A stretch of DNA of 64,000 bases from Treponema sp. Lineage in GTDB: Bacteria > Spirochaetota > Spirochaetia > Treponematales > Breznakiellaceae. Positions 8,410 to 16,517 of this stretch are shown here, piece by piece. Numbering within the stretch: position 1 is the stretch's first letter; each line of letters begins with the position of its first letter. Position numbers and translations under genes: made by a program. Under the pieces are notes generated by a model. It was not told the DNA's origin. It ran no database searches and worked only from the letters and a program-made list of their open reading frames with translations. Location: the NCBI GenBank assembly GCA_031266875.1, contig JAISAE010000020.1, positions 22,017-86,016 of the forward strand, in the 5' to 3' direction.

Positions 8410-9624
8410 CTAATCGTCAATCGCGGCGTAGACGGTTTGTGCGAAGCGTTTGGGTAGGTCATCGGTACCCCCAGGCGCTCGCTGGATTAGGAATACCGCG
8501 ATCAGGTCCTCGTCAGGATCAACGCAGTACCAGGTACCGAGCATTCCATCCCAGGCCCATTCGCCCTCAGAGCCATTCAGCCCGGCGATACAGGTATCCT
8601 GCATAACGCGGACGCCTAGACCATAGCCATAGCCGACCATGGACGGAAAACCAAAGCTACTCCGCTGGGCGGGCAGTACATGGTTCTGCTGCAAGAGCTT
8701 GATCGTTTTACGGGAAAGAATCCGCTCCCCATTTAGCCGACCATTATTCAGTAACATCAACGCATAACGCGCCACATCGTCCAGCGTGGAAGCAAGCCCG
8801 CCACCACCACTTTCAAAAGCTGGGGGTGTAGGCTGTCCCGCGTCTGTACCCAGGTCATTGATTTCAATCAGTCCTTGGGGTGTGAAGCTATAGGCTTTGG
8901 TAAGCCGACTCTGCTTTTCTGGCGGTATAAAGAACGCCGTGTCTACAAGACCCAGTGGCTCGAAGATGGTTTCCGCCAGATACTGGCTGTAGCGCTTGCC
9001 TGAAATGACTTCAACAAGCCGTCCTAGTATGTCGTGGCAGAGGCCATACATCCAGTATTCGCCCGGATGGAAGCAAAGCGGCGCTGTGGCTATCATGTCT
9101 ATTATGCGGGCAGTGTCCCAGGGCGTGCCATTTGCCGCATCCGCGCCGGCTTTCTCGTACAGGCTTGAGAGAAAACGGGCGGTGTAGCTTTCGTTGCTCG
9201 GATAGGGAATTCCGGCGGTCATGGTGAAGAGATGCTCGAAGGTGATGGGGTCTTTTGCGGGAACCAATTCCACACAGCCGCGTGCGTCATGCCGCGCCAC
9301 CTTCATGTCCCTGAACGCGGGCAGGAATTCGCTGATAGGATCGTGAAGCTTAAAAAGCCCTTTTTCGTAGAGCGTCAGCGCTGCAACCACCGTAATGGTT
9401 TTGGTCATTGAATAGATGCGGTAGATCGAATCATTCTCCATAGGTAGGCCCCTGGCGATGTCCCGCATACCAAAGCTTTTCCGATAGGCTGTAACGCTGT
9501 TGCGGTTGATAAGCGCCCCAACCCCCGCAACCTGAGCCGTATCCACGAGCCGCTGTAGGTAGGCGTCCACGTTTTCCAAGCGTCTCTTTGACAGATTCGT
9601 TCCGCTAATGCTAGTTTCTTCCAT
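8410..9624 (-). CDS. Serine hydrolase of the beta-lactamase / EstB family
   Basis: A protein of 404 residues. I start at the ATG at 9624, with AGGAGA about 14 bases upstream; an ATG at 9687 would add 21 residues. The SxxK motif is SMTK, with nucleophile Ser and general-base Lys. The second motif region is YGLCHDILGRLVEVISG, and a later GGGGLASTLDD segment is typical of class C-like esterases and D-aminopeptidases. There is no signal peptide, so the enzyme is probably a cytoplasmic esterase or peptidase rather than an antibiotic beta-lactamase. It stands alone with its own terminator. Confidence 0.85.
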   Translation of the reverse strand: MEETSISGTNLSKRRLENVDAYLQRLVDTAQVAGVGALINRNSVTAYRKSFGMRDIARGLPMENDSIYRIYSMTKTITVVAALTLYEKGLFKLHDPISEFLPAFRDMKVARHDARGCVELVPAKDPITFEHLFTMTAGIPYPSNESYTARFLSSLYEKAGADAANGTPWDTARIIDMIATAPLCFHPGEYWMYGLCHDILGRLVEVISGKRYSQYLAETIFEPLGLVDTAFFIPPEKQSRLTKAYSFTPQGLIEINDLGTDAGQPTPPAFESGGGGLASTLDDVARYALMLLNNGRLNGERILSRKTIKLLQQNHVLPAQRSSFGFPSMVGYGYGLGVRVMQDTCIAGLNGSEGEWAWDGMLGTWYCVDPDEDLIAVFLIQRAPGGTDDLPKRFAQTVYAAIDD

Positions 9625-9687
9625 AAAAAAGATAAATTCTCCTTGTCTTAGATAATACCACAGGACTTGTTTAGAAACCTGATACAC

Positions 9688-9902
9688 CGATAAAGTTTGT
9701 ATAATCAGGTCAATTTGATACAGTTTTTAGGCGACTGGAAAGAAACGGGTCATTATGAGACGTATTTGCATAGAGACAAGGGGCGAAAGTGGTACTCGCC
9801 TGAACATCAGAAATTTTGCCAAGATAGTTAATTCTTTATTATATAGGGAATTATAACATACTCAAAGTTTTACTGAAAGGTAAATTTTTATTTTATGTAA
9901 CT
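9688..9902. other. Intergenic region upstream of the sigma-54 promoter
   Basis: No gene seen. The stretch is AT-rich in its second half and lies directly upstream of the sigma-54 promoter at 9903. Sigma-54 promoters need an upstream activator site, usually 80-200 bp away; GGCGA...TCGCC at about 9781-9800 is the only short inverted repeat I noticed and is a weak candidate. Confidence 0.4.
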
Positions 9903-9918
9903 TGGCACGATTTTTGCT
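9903..9918 (+). promoter_or_regulatory. Sigma-54 (RpoN) promoter
   Basis: TGGCACGATTTTTGCT matches the sigma-54 consensus TGGCACRNNNNTTGCW at every fixed position, with correct spacing of the GG and GC doublets. It lies about 80 bp upstream of the sigma factor start codon on the same strand. Transcription would start near 9929. Confidence 0.88.
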
Positions 9919-9944
9919 TATATAAAAGTATAAGTAAAAAAGTA

Positions 9945-9963
9945 GAGGCGCTGAAAGCGCCTC
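9945..9963 (+). promoter_or_regulatory. Leader hairpin of the sigma factor mRNA
   Basis: GAGGCGCT-gaa-AGCGCCTC forms a perfect 8-bp stem with a 3-base loop, inside the predicted 5' untranslated leader and 23 bp before the GGAGG ribosome-binding site. It is not followed by a T run, so it is more likely a stability or translation control element than a terminator. Confidence 0.6.
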
Positions 9964-9998
9964 GCTAATAATGGGACATTGCTTAAGGAGGCAAAAGA

Positions 9999-10874
9999 AT
10001 GACCGTTACAAAAAAAAGAACACGTGCTGTAGAAAGTGCCAGCTTTGATGAGAATACGATTTCCATGTATCTACATGAAATCAACAAGATTCCGCTCTTA
10101 TCCAAGGAAGAGGAAGATATGACCGCCCGTGAGGCGGCGGCAGGAAATCAGACCGCAAGGAACAAGCTCGTCACCGCGAATCTTCGCTTTGTTGTCAATG
10201 TGGCCAAGCGTTATCAAGGCCAGGGCCTGCCACTGGCAGATCTCATCAGCGAAGGGAACATAGGCTTGCTCAACGCCATTGAGCGCTATGACGTAGACAA
10301 GGGCTATCATTTCATCTCGTACGCGGTGTGGTGGATCCGTCAGGCTATTCTCAAGGCGATCTGTGAGAAGTCCCGCATGATCCGGCTCCCTTTGAACCGC
10401 GCCAACGAACTGGTGCAGATTGAGAAGGCACGGCGGCTGGTACAGGACGGAAGCGGTGCTGAAGCTGAGTTGCGGGAAATAGCCCGGCTTCTTGATATGG
10501 ACACCGATCATGTTCGGGACATCATTAACATCAGCCGCGATATGGTTTCGCTGGAAAATCCGGTCTACGCGGATAAAGATACCTCCACCCTGAGCGACTT
10601 CATCGAAGACGAAAGTGCCATCCCCCTTGATGAGCGGCTGGTTACTAAGGCGCTTAAGGAAGACATTGCCAATGTACTGAAAACGCTTGATAAAAAAGAG
10701 GCGGAAATTCTAAGTTATCGCTATGGCTTGGGCGATAACCTCCCTATGTCCCTCAAGGAAATCGGCGACCGTTTCAATCTGACAAAAGAGCGGATTCGTC
10801 AGATCGAGAAGAAGGCTATAAAGCGCCTGCAACACCCAGCGCGCCAGCGGGTTCTCGTGAACTATGTCGCCTGA
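9999..10874 (+). CDS. Sigma-70 family RNA polymerase sigma factor (RpoS-like)
   Basis: A protein of 291 residues with a strong GGAGG site 8 bases before the ATG. Regions follow the group 1/2 sigma order: region 1.2 (about 18-60), core-binding and -10 recognition region 2 (ISEGNIGLLNAIERYD, then YAVWWIRQAI), region 3, and region 4 with the helix-turn-helix LKEIGDRFNLTKERIRQIE. The short N-terminus without region 1.1 fits an alternative sigma such as RpoS rather than RpoD. Its promoter is a perfect sigma-54 site, as is known for rpoS in Borrelia. It shares an overlapping TGATG junction with the methyltransferase gene. Confidence 0.9.
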   Translation: MTVTKKRTRAVESASFDENTISMYLHEINKIPLLSKEEEDMTAREAAAGNQTARNKLVTANLRFVVNVAKRYQGQGLPLADLISEGNIGLLNAIERYDVDKGYHFISYAVWWIRQAILKAICEKSRMIRLPLNRANELVQIEKARRLVQDGSGAEAELREIARLLDMDTDHVRDIINISRDMVSLENPVYADKDTSTLSDFIEDESAIPLDERLVTKALKEDIANVLKTLDKKEAEILSYRYGLGDNLPMSLKEIGDRFNLTKERIRQIEKKAIKRLQHPARQRVLVNYVA

Positions 10875-11719
10875 TGAGTGATAAACCTGTTAACATGTTG
10901 CTTGTTAACAGGCGCATTCTCAGAGTAAGTGCTGAGAATGCGGAGTTTCAAATCATACAGGCGCTCAAGACAAACCGTGCCAAGCGCCATAAGACCCATG
11001 AAGTTTTTATAGAAGGCACTGACTGTATCAGGCAGGCTCTGGGCGCAGGGCTTGAGTTCACGCGGATCATCATGGGAGTGCGTGAGGAGCGCTTGTCCGA
11101 CTGGGCGCGTACACTCATTCAGGTACAGGGAGCGGCGGTGCTTATCGAAATGTCGCCGCCGCTCTATGCGTCTCTCTGTGACCGTGCGAATCCCTCCGAA
11201 CTGCTCGTAACCGCGAAGATTAAACCCGAAACAGAAAACCCTGTTCTGCTGCCGCCCGCCCCTTGTATCTTAGTCTTCGACCGGCCCAGCGATTTTGGAA
11301 ACCTGGGGTCTATCATCCGTTCCGCCAATGCCTTTGGTATCGACGCACTCTTCACTGTGGGACACGGCGGCGATGTCTATGAGCCGAAGGTTATCCGCGC
11401 CAGCCTGGGGAGTGTTTTTTATACACAGATACGGCATATTGAGTCCATGAAAAGCCTTGAGCGTTTTATCTACGAACAAAAACAATGTTGCGGCCTAAGT
11501 GTGCTTGGAACCGACTCCGTCGGCTCTGTGTCATTGCGTGATAAAGACTTACACGCCCCGATCATGCTTATCATCGGGAATGAAGCCAAAGGCATGAGCG
11601 TGGCTCTGCGTGGTCTTTGTGATGAAATCGTACGAATTCCGATCACGGGCGCAGTAAACTCGCTGAACGTAGCCTGCGCCGTCTCTATCCTGCTCTGGGA
11701 ACTGTATCGCAAGCGGTGA
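10874..11719 (+). CDS. SpoU/TrmH family RNA 2'-O-ribose methyltransferase
   Basis: A protein of 281 residues that uses S-adenosylmethionine to methylate a ribose 2'-OH in rRNA or tRNA. The SPOUT signatures are clear: motif 1 NLGSIIRSANAFG, motif 2 IIGNEAKGM and motif 3 ITGAVNSLNVACA. An N-terminal substrate-binding region (about residues 25-110) precedes the fold. The start codon overlaps the stop of the sigma factor gene and its own end overlaps the permease gene, so the three form a tight operon behind the sigma-54 promoter. The RNA target cannot be told from sequence. Confidence 0.9.
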   Translation: MSDKPVNMLLVNRRILRVSAENAEFQIIQALKTNRAKRHKTHEVFIEGTDCIRQALGAGLEFTRIIMGVREERLSDWARTLIQVQGAAVLIEMSPPLYASLCDRANPSELLVTAKIKPETENPVLLPPAPCILVFDRPSDFGNLGSIIRSANAFGIDALFTVGHGGDVYEPKVIRASLGSVFYTQIRHIESMKSLERFIYEQKQCCGLSVLGTDSVGSVSLRDKDLHAPIMLIIGNEAKGMSVALRGLCDEIVRIPITGAVNSLNVACAVSILLWELYRKR

Positions 11720-12576
11720 AAACTCTGCCTGTATCTGGCGTGCGGCCTCGTAAACCCCGCACATACGGTTTTATCGGCACGGGGCTTGTCATCATTGTGC
11801 TTCTGGTGGCTTGTGCCATAAGCGCCCCTCTGCTTGCTCCCCAGGACCCCTATCTCATTGGCGCTGAGTTTAACGCGCCGCCGGGCCAGGAACATTTGCT
11901 TGGAACTGATTCAATCGGACGAGACGTACTCTCGCGCCTCATCTATGCCTCCCGCGTTTCAATTAGCGTGGGCCTCAGCTCCGTAGCCCTTGCCACCGCG
12001 CTCGGTATTGTGCTGGGACTTGAGGCTGGTTACTTCGGCGGCTTTGCCGACATGCTCATCATGCGCGTTGCCGATGTGTTTCTGGCCTTCCCATCCATGC
12101 TTCTTATCATGGTTATAAGCAGTCTTGTGGGATCGGGGCTTTCACAACTGATCATTGTTATGGGGCTTCTAGGCTGGCCGGCGGTTGCGCGTCTAACACG
12201 CGGTAGTGTGCTTTCCATCAAACAGCTTGATTACACCAAAGCCGCCATAGCCTTAGGCTTCTCCAGTCAGCGCATTCTTTTCTTTCACATTCTGCCCAAT
12301 CTGGCTGGTCCCGTATTCGTACAGGCAGCCTTTGGCGTAGCACGCGCCATTCTTGTGGAGTCATCACTGAGTTTTCTGGGTCTGGGGGTGAATCCGCCCA
12401 CCGCAAGCTGGGGCAATATGCTCACCGACGCCCAGTCCCTCACGACACTCACCACGCGCCCCTGGCTCTGGGTTCCACCCGGCCTACTCATACTGCTCAG
12501 TGTGCTGACGTTTAACCTGCTTGGCGACGCCTTGCGCGACGCCTTGGAGCTTGGAAACAGAAAATCCGCCCAATGA
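11716..12576 (+). CDS. ABC transporter permease, DppC/OppC type (peptide or nickel)
   Basis: A protein of 286 residues starting at a GTG that overlaps the methyltransferase stop. The N-terminal PYLIGAEFNAPPGQEHLLGTD-like segment, GRDVLSRL, several membrane helices and the conserved SSLSFLGLGVNPP region are typical of the second permease of oligopeptide/dipeptide importers. The usual partners (binding protein, first permease, two ATPases) are not in the window, so either they are encoded elsewhere or this is an orphan. Its position in a sigma-54-driven operon with a sigma factor is unusual. Confidence 0.87.
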   Translation: MKTLPVSGVRPRKPRTYGFIGTGLVIIVLLVACAISAPLLAPQDPYLIGAEFNAPPGQEHLLGTDSIGRDVLSRLIYASRVSISVGLSSVALATALGIVLGLEAGYFGGFADMLIMRVADVFLAFPSMLLIMVISSLVGSGLSQLIIVMGLLGWPAVARLTRGSVLSIKQLDYTKAAIALGFSSQRILFFHILPNLAGPVFVQAAFGVARAILVESSLSFLGLGVNPPTASWGNMLTDAQSLTTLTTRPWLWVPPGLLILLSVLTFNLLGDALRDALELGNRKSAQ

Positions 12577-12577
12577 T

Positions 12578-13129
12578 TCACAGCTCCAGCGCGATTCCCA
12601 CCACGCCAGCCACCGCGATGTAGAAGATCGGGTGCGCCTTAAACCGGTGAATACAGAAGAACAATACGGCAAACAGGATGAGTTCCCGCCAGCGGATTGC
12701 CTCATACCAGGCTGAAAACTCGCTGTTATACAATGAAAGCTTGATAGCCCCGAAGCCCGCAGCAAGGAGCAGGCCGCCCGCTGCGGGTCGCAAACCGGAA
12801 AACACAGCTTTGACCAACACGTTTGCTTTGAAAGCGTTCAGGATACGCGCCACAAAGATGATGATAACGATGGATGGGAAAATGAGACCGAGCGCCGAGG
12901 CCAAAGCGCCGGCAAAGCCCGTGCGCTGAAAACCCACATAGGCGGCAAGATTCACGCCAATGGCTCCGGGCAGCGATTGCGCCACCGCCAGCATGTTGCC
13001 AATCATTTCATGGGTGAGCCAGTCCGAATGTTCCGCAAGCTCAAACAGAAACGGCAGTGTTGCAAGCCCCCCGCCAATGGCAAAAAGACCAATCTGCGCG
13101 AAACGCAAGAGGAGAAAAAGCAGGCTCAT
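12578..13129 (-). CDS. Chromate transporter family, second half-protein
   Basis: A protein of 183 residues starting at the ATG at 13129, which overlaps the upstream stop (ATGA). It carries the ChrA half-domain pattern FAQIGLFAIGGGLATLPFL near the N-terminus, then LPGAIGVNLAAYVGF, and about six hydrophobic segments. Half-size ChrA proteins work as pairs of opposite membrane orientation; the partner is encoded just upstream. ChrA proteins exchange chromate or a related oxyanion, but in gut anaerobes the physiological substrate is uncertain. It ends 2 bp from the convergent permease stop. Confidence 0.85.
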   Translation of the reverse strand: MSLLFLLLRFAQIGLFAIGGGLATLPFLFELAEHSDWLTHEMIGNMLAVAQSLPGAIGVNLAAYVGFQRTGFAGALASALGLIFPSIVIIIFVARILNAFKANVLVKAVFSGLRPAAGGLLLAAGFGAIKLSLYNSEFSAWYEAIRWRELILFAVLFFCIHRFKAHPIFYIAVAGVVGIALEL

Positions 13130-13692
13130 TGCGCACCGCTTGGCATGTTTTCCGCCTTCCGTGGCCGGTATATAAAGAAGCCAGCCAAACCCGCCGCGAT
13201 CACGAGCAACACCGGATTGGCGCTCCATACAGCCGAGAGCGCGAAGGTCAGGACAAAGATAACGATAGCCTTTTTATCCCTGAGCCCATTCTTGCCCGTA
13301 AACAGCTTTATCACGGTGTCCAGTATGAGCGCCCCAACAGCGACCCTGATACCAGCAAAAACGCGCTGTGCCATAGCGTTTTCGGCAAAGTTTCGCAAAC
13401 CCAGCGCGATAAGCGAGATGGCGCAGACTCCGGGCAACACAAAGCCACATGTGGCAATGAAGCCGCCCAGCACCCCCTTGTGTTTATAGCCGATAAAGGT
13501 CGAGACATTGACCGCGATGACACCCGGAGTGATTTGCGCAATGGTATAGTAATCCATCACCTCTTCCATCGTAGTTAAACCCTTTTTATTGATGAGTTCC
13601 CGCTCAAGAATTGGAATCATTGCGTAGCCGCCGCCAAATGTCATGCAGCCCATTTTGACGAAGGTGAAAAACAGATCAAGATACGCTTTCAT
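13126..13692 (-). CDS. Chromate transporter family, first half-protein
   Basis: A protein of 188 residues with the ChrA half-domain signatures VKMGCMTFGGGYAMIP near the N-terminus and AQITPGVIAVNVSTFIGY further on, plus multiple membrane helices. It is the first gene of a two-gene operon with the other half-domain, so the pair equals one full ChrA transporter split in two. A repeat array begins about 40 bp upstream of the start, in the expected promoter region. Confidence 0.87.
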   Translation of the reverse strand: MKAYLDLFFTFVKMGCMTFGGGYAMIPILERELINKKGLTTMEEVMDYYTIAQITPGVIAVNVSTFIGYKHKGVLGGFIATCGFVLPGVCAISLIALGLRNFAENAMAQRVFAGIRVAVGALILDTVIKLFTGKNGLRDKKAIVIFVLTFALSAVWSANPVLLVIAAGLAGFFIYRPRKAENMPSGAQ

Positions 13693-14171
13693 ACAAGTAG
13701 TATAGCATGTCTCAAGCTACGTTAGCGAGGAGTGTCTGACACCGGTTGAGAGACACCAGCTGAACGCCAGACACACCGGTTGAGCGCCAGCCATTGGCTG
13801 AGTGTCTGACACTGGCTGAGTGCCAGAGACACCGGTTAGGAGCGCCAGACACCAACTGAACGCCAGACACACCGGTTGAGCGCCAGCCATTGGCTGAGTG
13901 TCTGACACTGGCTGAGTGCCAGAGACACGGTTGAGCGTCAGACACTCAGGACACGGTTGAGTGCCAGACACCGGTTGAGTGCCAGAGACACCGGCTGAGT
14001 GTCTGACACCGGTTGAGTGTCTGACACCGGCTGAGTGCCAGAGACACCGGTTCCGGTTGAGTGTCTGACACCATTGGGGAATAATAACAGTTGACAAGTC
14101 CCCATGCCGAAAGCCAGGAGCTTTACGGCGTGAATCTGGTTCAGAGCTAGCTTAATCTGGCTCAGAGCATA
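13693..14171. repeat. Tandem array of 18-20-bp GACACCGG-type units with a 96-bp internal duplication
   Basis: From about 13732 to 14075 the sequence is built of units such as GACACCGGTTGAGTGCCAGA and GACACCGGCTGAGTGTCT, mostly 18 or 20 bp. The block at 13755-13825 recurs 96 bp later almost unchanged. The motif TGTCTGACAC occurs repeatedly and reappears in other intergenic regions (18329-18380, 4858, 5401). The remainder, to 14171, is unique spacer. Confidence 0.85.
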
Positions 14172-14423
14172 ATTCGTTCTCTTCTAAGTAGAACGAGCGG
14201 CTCTCGGAATAGAACGAATTCTCTTCTAAGTAGAACGAGCGGCTCTCAGAGCATAACTCGTTCTCTTCAGAGCATAACGAGCGGTTCTCTAAGCATAACT
14301 CGTTCTCCTCAGAGCATAACGAGCGATTCTCAGAGCATAACGAGCGGTTCTCTGAATAGAACTCGTTCTCCTCAGAGCATAACGAGTGGCTCTCAGAGCA
14401 TAACTCGTTCTCTTCTCAGCGGA
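14172..14423. repeat. Array of 12 units of exactly 21 bp
   Basis: Twelve consecutive 21-bp units without any insertion or deletion. Units alternate between a form starting ACTCGTTCTC and a form starting ACGAGCGG, so AACGAG and CTCGTT alternate and could pair in RNA. Many unit ends read CAGAGCATA. The array lies between the GACACC array and the promoter of sugar ABC system 1. Confidence 0.88.
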
Positions 14424-14511
14424 ACAATCAGAGGGACAGCCGGCAAAACTCGACATTCGTGATTCCCGACCGCGTCGATGGTAAAAGTGTTGACTAGGGA
14501 TAAATTTCATA

Positions 14512-14540
14512 TTGACACCCATAGCGATAGGGTATACGAT
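14512..14540 (+). promoter_or_regulatory. Sigma-70 promoter of ABC system 1
   Basis: TTGACA (14512-14517), a 17-base spacer and TACGAT (14535-14540), about 80 bp before the first permease gene. The -35 box is perfect and the -10 box matches four of six positions. Confidence 0.65.
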
Positions 14541-14621
14541 AAAATCATAGTATGTAACGTATTAAGTAAGGCGCTTGGTTAATAATGAACACGATTTCAA
14601 TAGCGGAATGGAGGTATATAT

Positions 14622-15563
14622 ATGACGAAGCGTTTGGTAAAACGCCAGAGCTTGTCGCAAGAGGCCAGGAGAGCGAAAGTTTTGCGGGAACTTCCTTTGC
14701 ATCTCATGCTGATCCCTGTTATTGTGATCGTCTTTATCTACAGTTATCTGCCTATGGCCGGTATCAGTATCGCGTTTCAGCGTTTTCAGCCTGCCAACGG
14801 CCTTTTTGGGTCGCCCTTTATCGGCATGGCGAACTTCAGGACCCTGTTTTCCCTGCCTGATACCTGGCAAGTGATCGGCAACACGATCTTCATATCCTTG
14901 TTCAAGATGATCGGTGGCGTCATTGCGCCGGTGGTCTTCGCCCTGCTGCTGAATGAGATCAGCAATAAACCGGCAAGGCGAGCCTTTCAGACCATGGTGT
15001 ATCTGCCCAACTTTCTTTCGTGGATCATTCTGTCTGGCATCTTCCTGGACATTCTTTCGCCGACACGAGGCATCGTCAATGCCGGCCTCAGTGAGCTAGG
15101 CATCAAACCAATCTTTTTTCTGGGCGACCCCAAGTGGTTCCCCTGGACAATGATCTTCACCGACATCTGGAAGGGCTTTGGCTTTGGTTCTGTTATCTAC
15201 CTTGCGGCGCTGACGTCTATCGATCCGTCGCTCTACGAATCAGCGGTGATTGACGGGGCGGATCGGTGGCGGCAGACCTGGCATATCACCTTGCCGGGAA
15301 TCACCAGCACCATCATCCTGATGACTGTGTTGAGCATGGCGAACATCCTGAACGGCGGTTTTGACCAGATATTCAATATGTACAATCCCGCAGTGTACTC
15401 AACCGGAGACATTCTGGACACGATGATCTACCGCATGGGCATACAGAACGCCCAGTTTGCTGTCTCCACAGCAGCGGGGCTGTTCAAGTCCGGGATTTCC
15501 TTCGTGTTTATCGTTACCTCGTACTACCTCGCCGACCGGCTGGCCGGTTACCGGATTTTTTAA
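14622..15563 (+). CDS. Sugar ABC transporter permease 1 (LplB type), system 1
   Basis: A protein of 313 residues with a GGAGG site before the ATG. Six membrane segments are preceded by a basic N-terminus. The permease EAA loop, which docks to the ATPase, reads LYESAVIDGADRWRQTWHI followed by LPG. The family (LplB / carbohydrate uptake 1) imports oligosaccharides. It is the first gene of a permease-permease-binding protein operon; no ATPase gene is present. The substrate is not deducible from the permease. Confidence 0.92.
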   Translation: MTKRLVKRQSLSQEARRAKVLRELPLHLMLIPVIVIVFIYSYLPMAGISIAFQRFQPANGLFGSPFIGMANFRTLFSLPDTWQVIGNTIFISLFKMIGGVIAPVVFALLLNEISNKPARRAFQTMVYLPNFLSWIILSGIFLDILSPTRGIVNAGLSELGIKPIFFLGDPKWFPWTMIFTDIWKGFGFGSVIYLAALTSIDPSLYESAVIDGADRWRQTWHITLPGITSTIILMTVLSMANILNGGFDQIFNMYNPAVYSTGDILDTMIYRMGIQNAQFAVSTAAGLFKSGISFVFIVTSYYLADRLAGYRIF

Positions 15564-15573
15564 GGAGTGACGA

Positions 15574-16467
15574 ATGAAAGCAACGCCTGGAAGAAAGTTG
15601 TTTTTGATTATCAACGTGATTTTTCTGACGATCATCTCTCTCATCTGCGTACTCCCCTTCCTAAATCTGCTGGCAATTTCCTTCAGCGACAAGAATGCGG
15701 TGGCTATGGGGCGGGTTGGTTTCTGGCCGGTAGATTTTACCATCAGCTCCTACGAGTTCATCACCTATAACTCAGCCTTTTTGCGGTCAGTGTGGGTGTC
15801 AATTCAGCGGGTGTTACTGGGTGTAAGCGTCAACCTGGCGCTCATTGTGCTTACCGCGTATCCGCTGTCTAAGGAGAAAAACGAGTTCAAGCTGCGCTCG
15901 GTCTACTCGTGGTTTTTTGTGCTTACCATCCTGTTTAACGGCGGCCTTATTCCCTCGTATCTCGTGGTGCGCTATACAGGTATCCGGGACACGCTCTGGG
16001 CGTTGGTGTTACCCGGGGCTCTGCCGGTGTTCAGTATGCTGGTGGTGATGAACTATATGCGCAGCCTGCCAAAGGAGCTTTGCGAAGCGGCGTACATTGA
16101 CGGCGCAAGCCATGTTCAGACCTTGTTGAGAGTGATCCTGCCGGTGTCCACGCCCACCATCGCCACAGTAGCGCTCTTTGCCTTTGTCGGCCACTGGAAT
16201 AGCTGGTTTGACGGCCTTATCTACATGGGGCGGGTGGAGCATTACCCCCTGCAAACCTACCTGCAAACAGTGGTACTGAAACCTGAAACCTTCTTTACCA
16301 ATACCAGTAACGTTAGTCAGGCCCTGTTGAGCCTTCTGGCGCTGATTGATTCGCGCACCACTGCCGCCGCCCAGCTCTTCCTGGGAACAATACCGATCCT
16401 CTGCGTGTACCCGTTCCTGCAAAAGTATTTTGCCAGCGGCCTGGTGATGGGGAGCGTGAAGGGCTAA
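15574..16467 (+). CDS. Sugar ABC transporter permease 2 (LplC/YtcP type), system 1
   Basis: A protein of 297 residues starting at 15574, 10 bp after the first permease gene, with a GGAG site. Six membrane segments are visible, with the EAA loop reading LCEAAYIDGASHVQTLLRVILP. The C-terminus KYFASGLVMGSVKG is the conserved ending of this family (LVxGAVKG). It pairs with permease 1 to form the membrane channel. Confidence 0.92.
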   Translation: MKATPGRKLFLIINVIFLTIISLICVLPFLNLLAISFSDKNAVAMGRVGFWPVDFTISSYEFITYNSAFLRSVWVSIQRVLLGVSVNLALIVLTAYPLSKEKNEFKLRSVYSWFFVLTILFNGGLIPSYLVVRYTGIRDTLWALVLPGALPVFSMLVVMNYMRSLPKELCEAAYIDGASHVQTLLRVILPVSTPTIATVALFAFVGHWNSWFDGLIYMGRVEHYPLQTYLQTVVLKPETFFTNTSNVSQALLSLLALIDSRTTAAAQLFLGTIPILCVYPFLQKYFASGLVMGSVKG

Positions 16468-16517
16468 CGAGGGAAGTACGGGGCTTATCCCTTACTTATA
16501 TATTTTTGGAGGTTTTT

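Noticed and set aside
13717..14097. Open frames on the minus strand in the GACACC array
   Set aside because: Repeat-driven, no start signal, and no resemblance to known proteins.
14172..14423. Plasmid or chromosomal replication origin (iteron-like 21-bp repeats)
   Set aside because: Similar-period arrays with different units occur at several sites in the window, and no DnaA boxes or replication genes are nearby.
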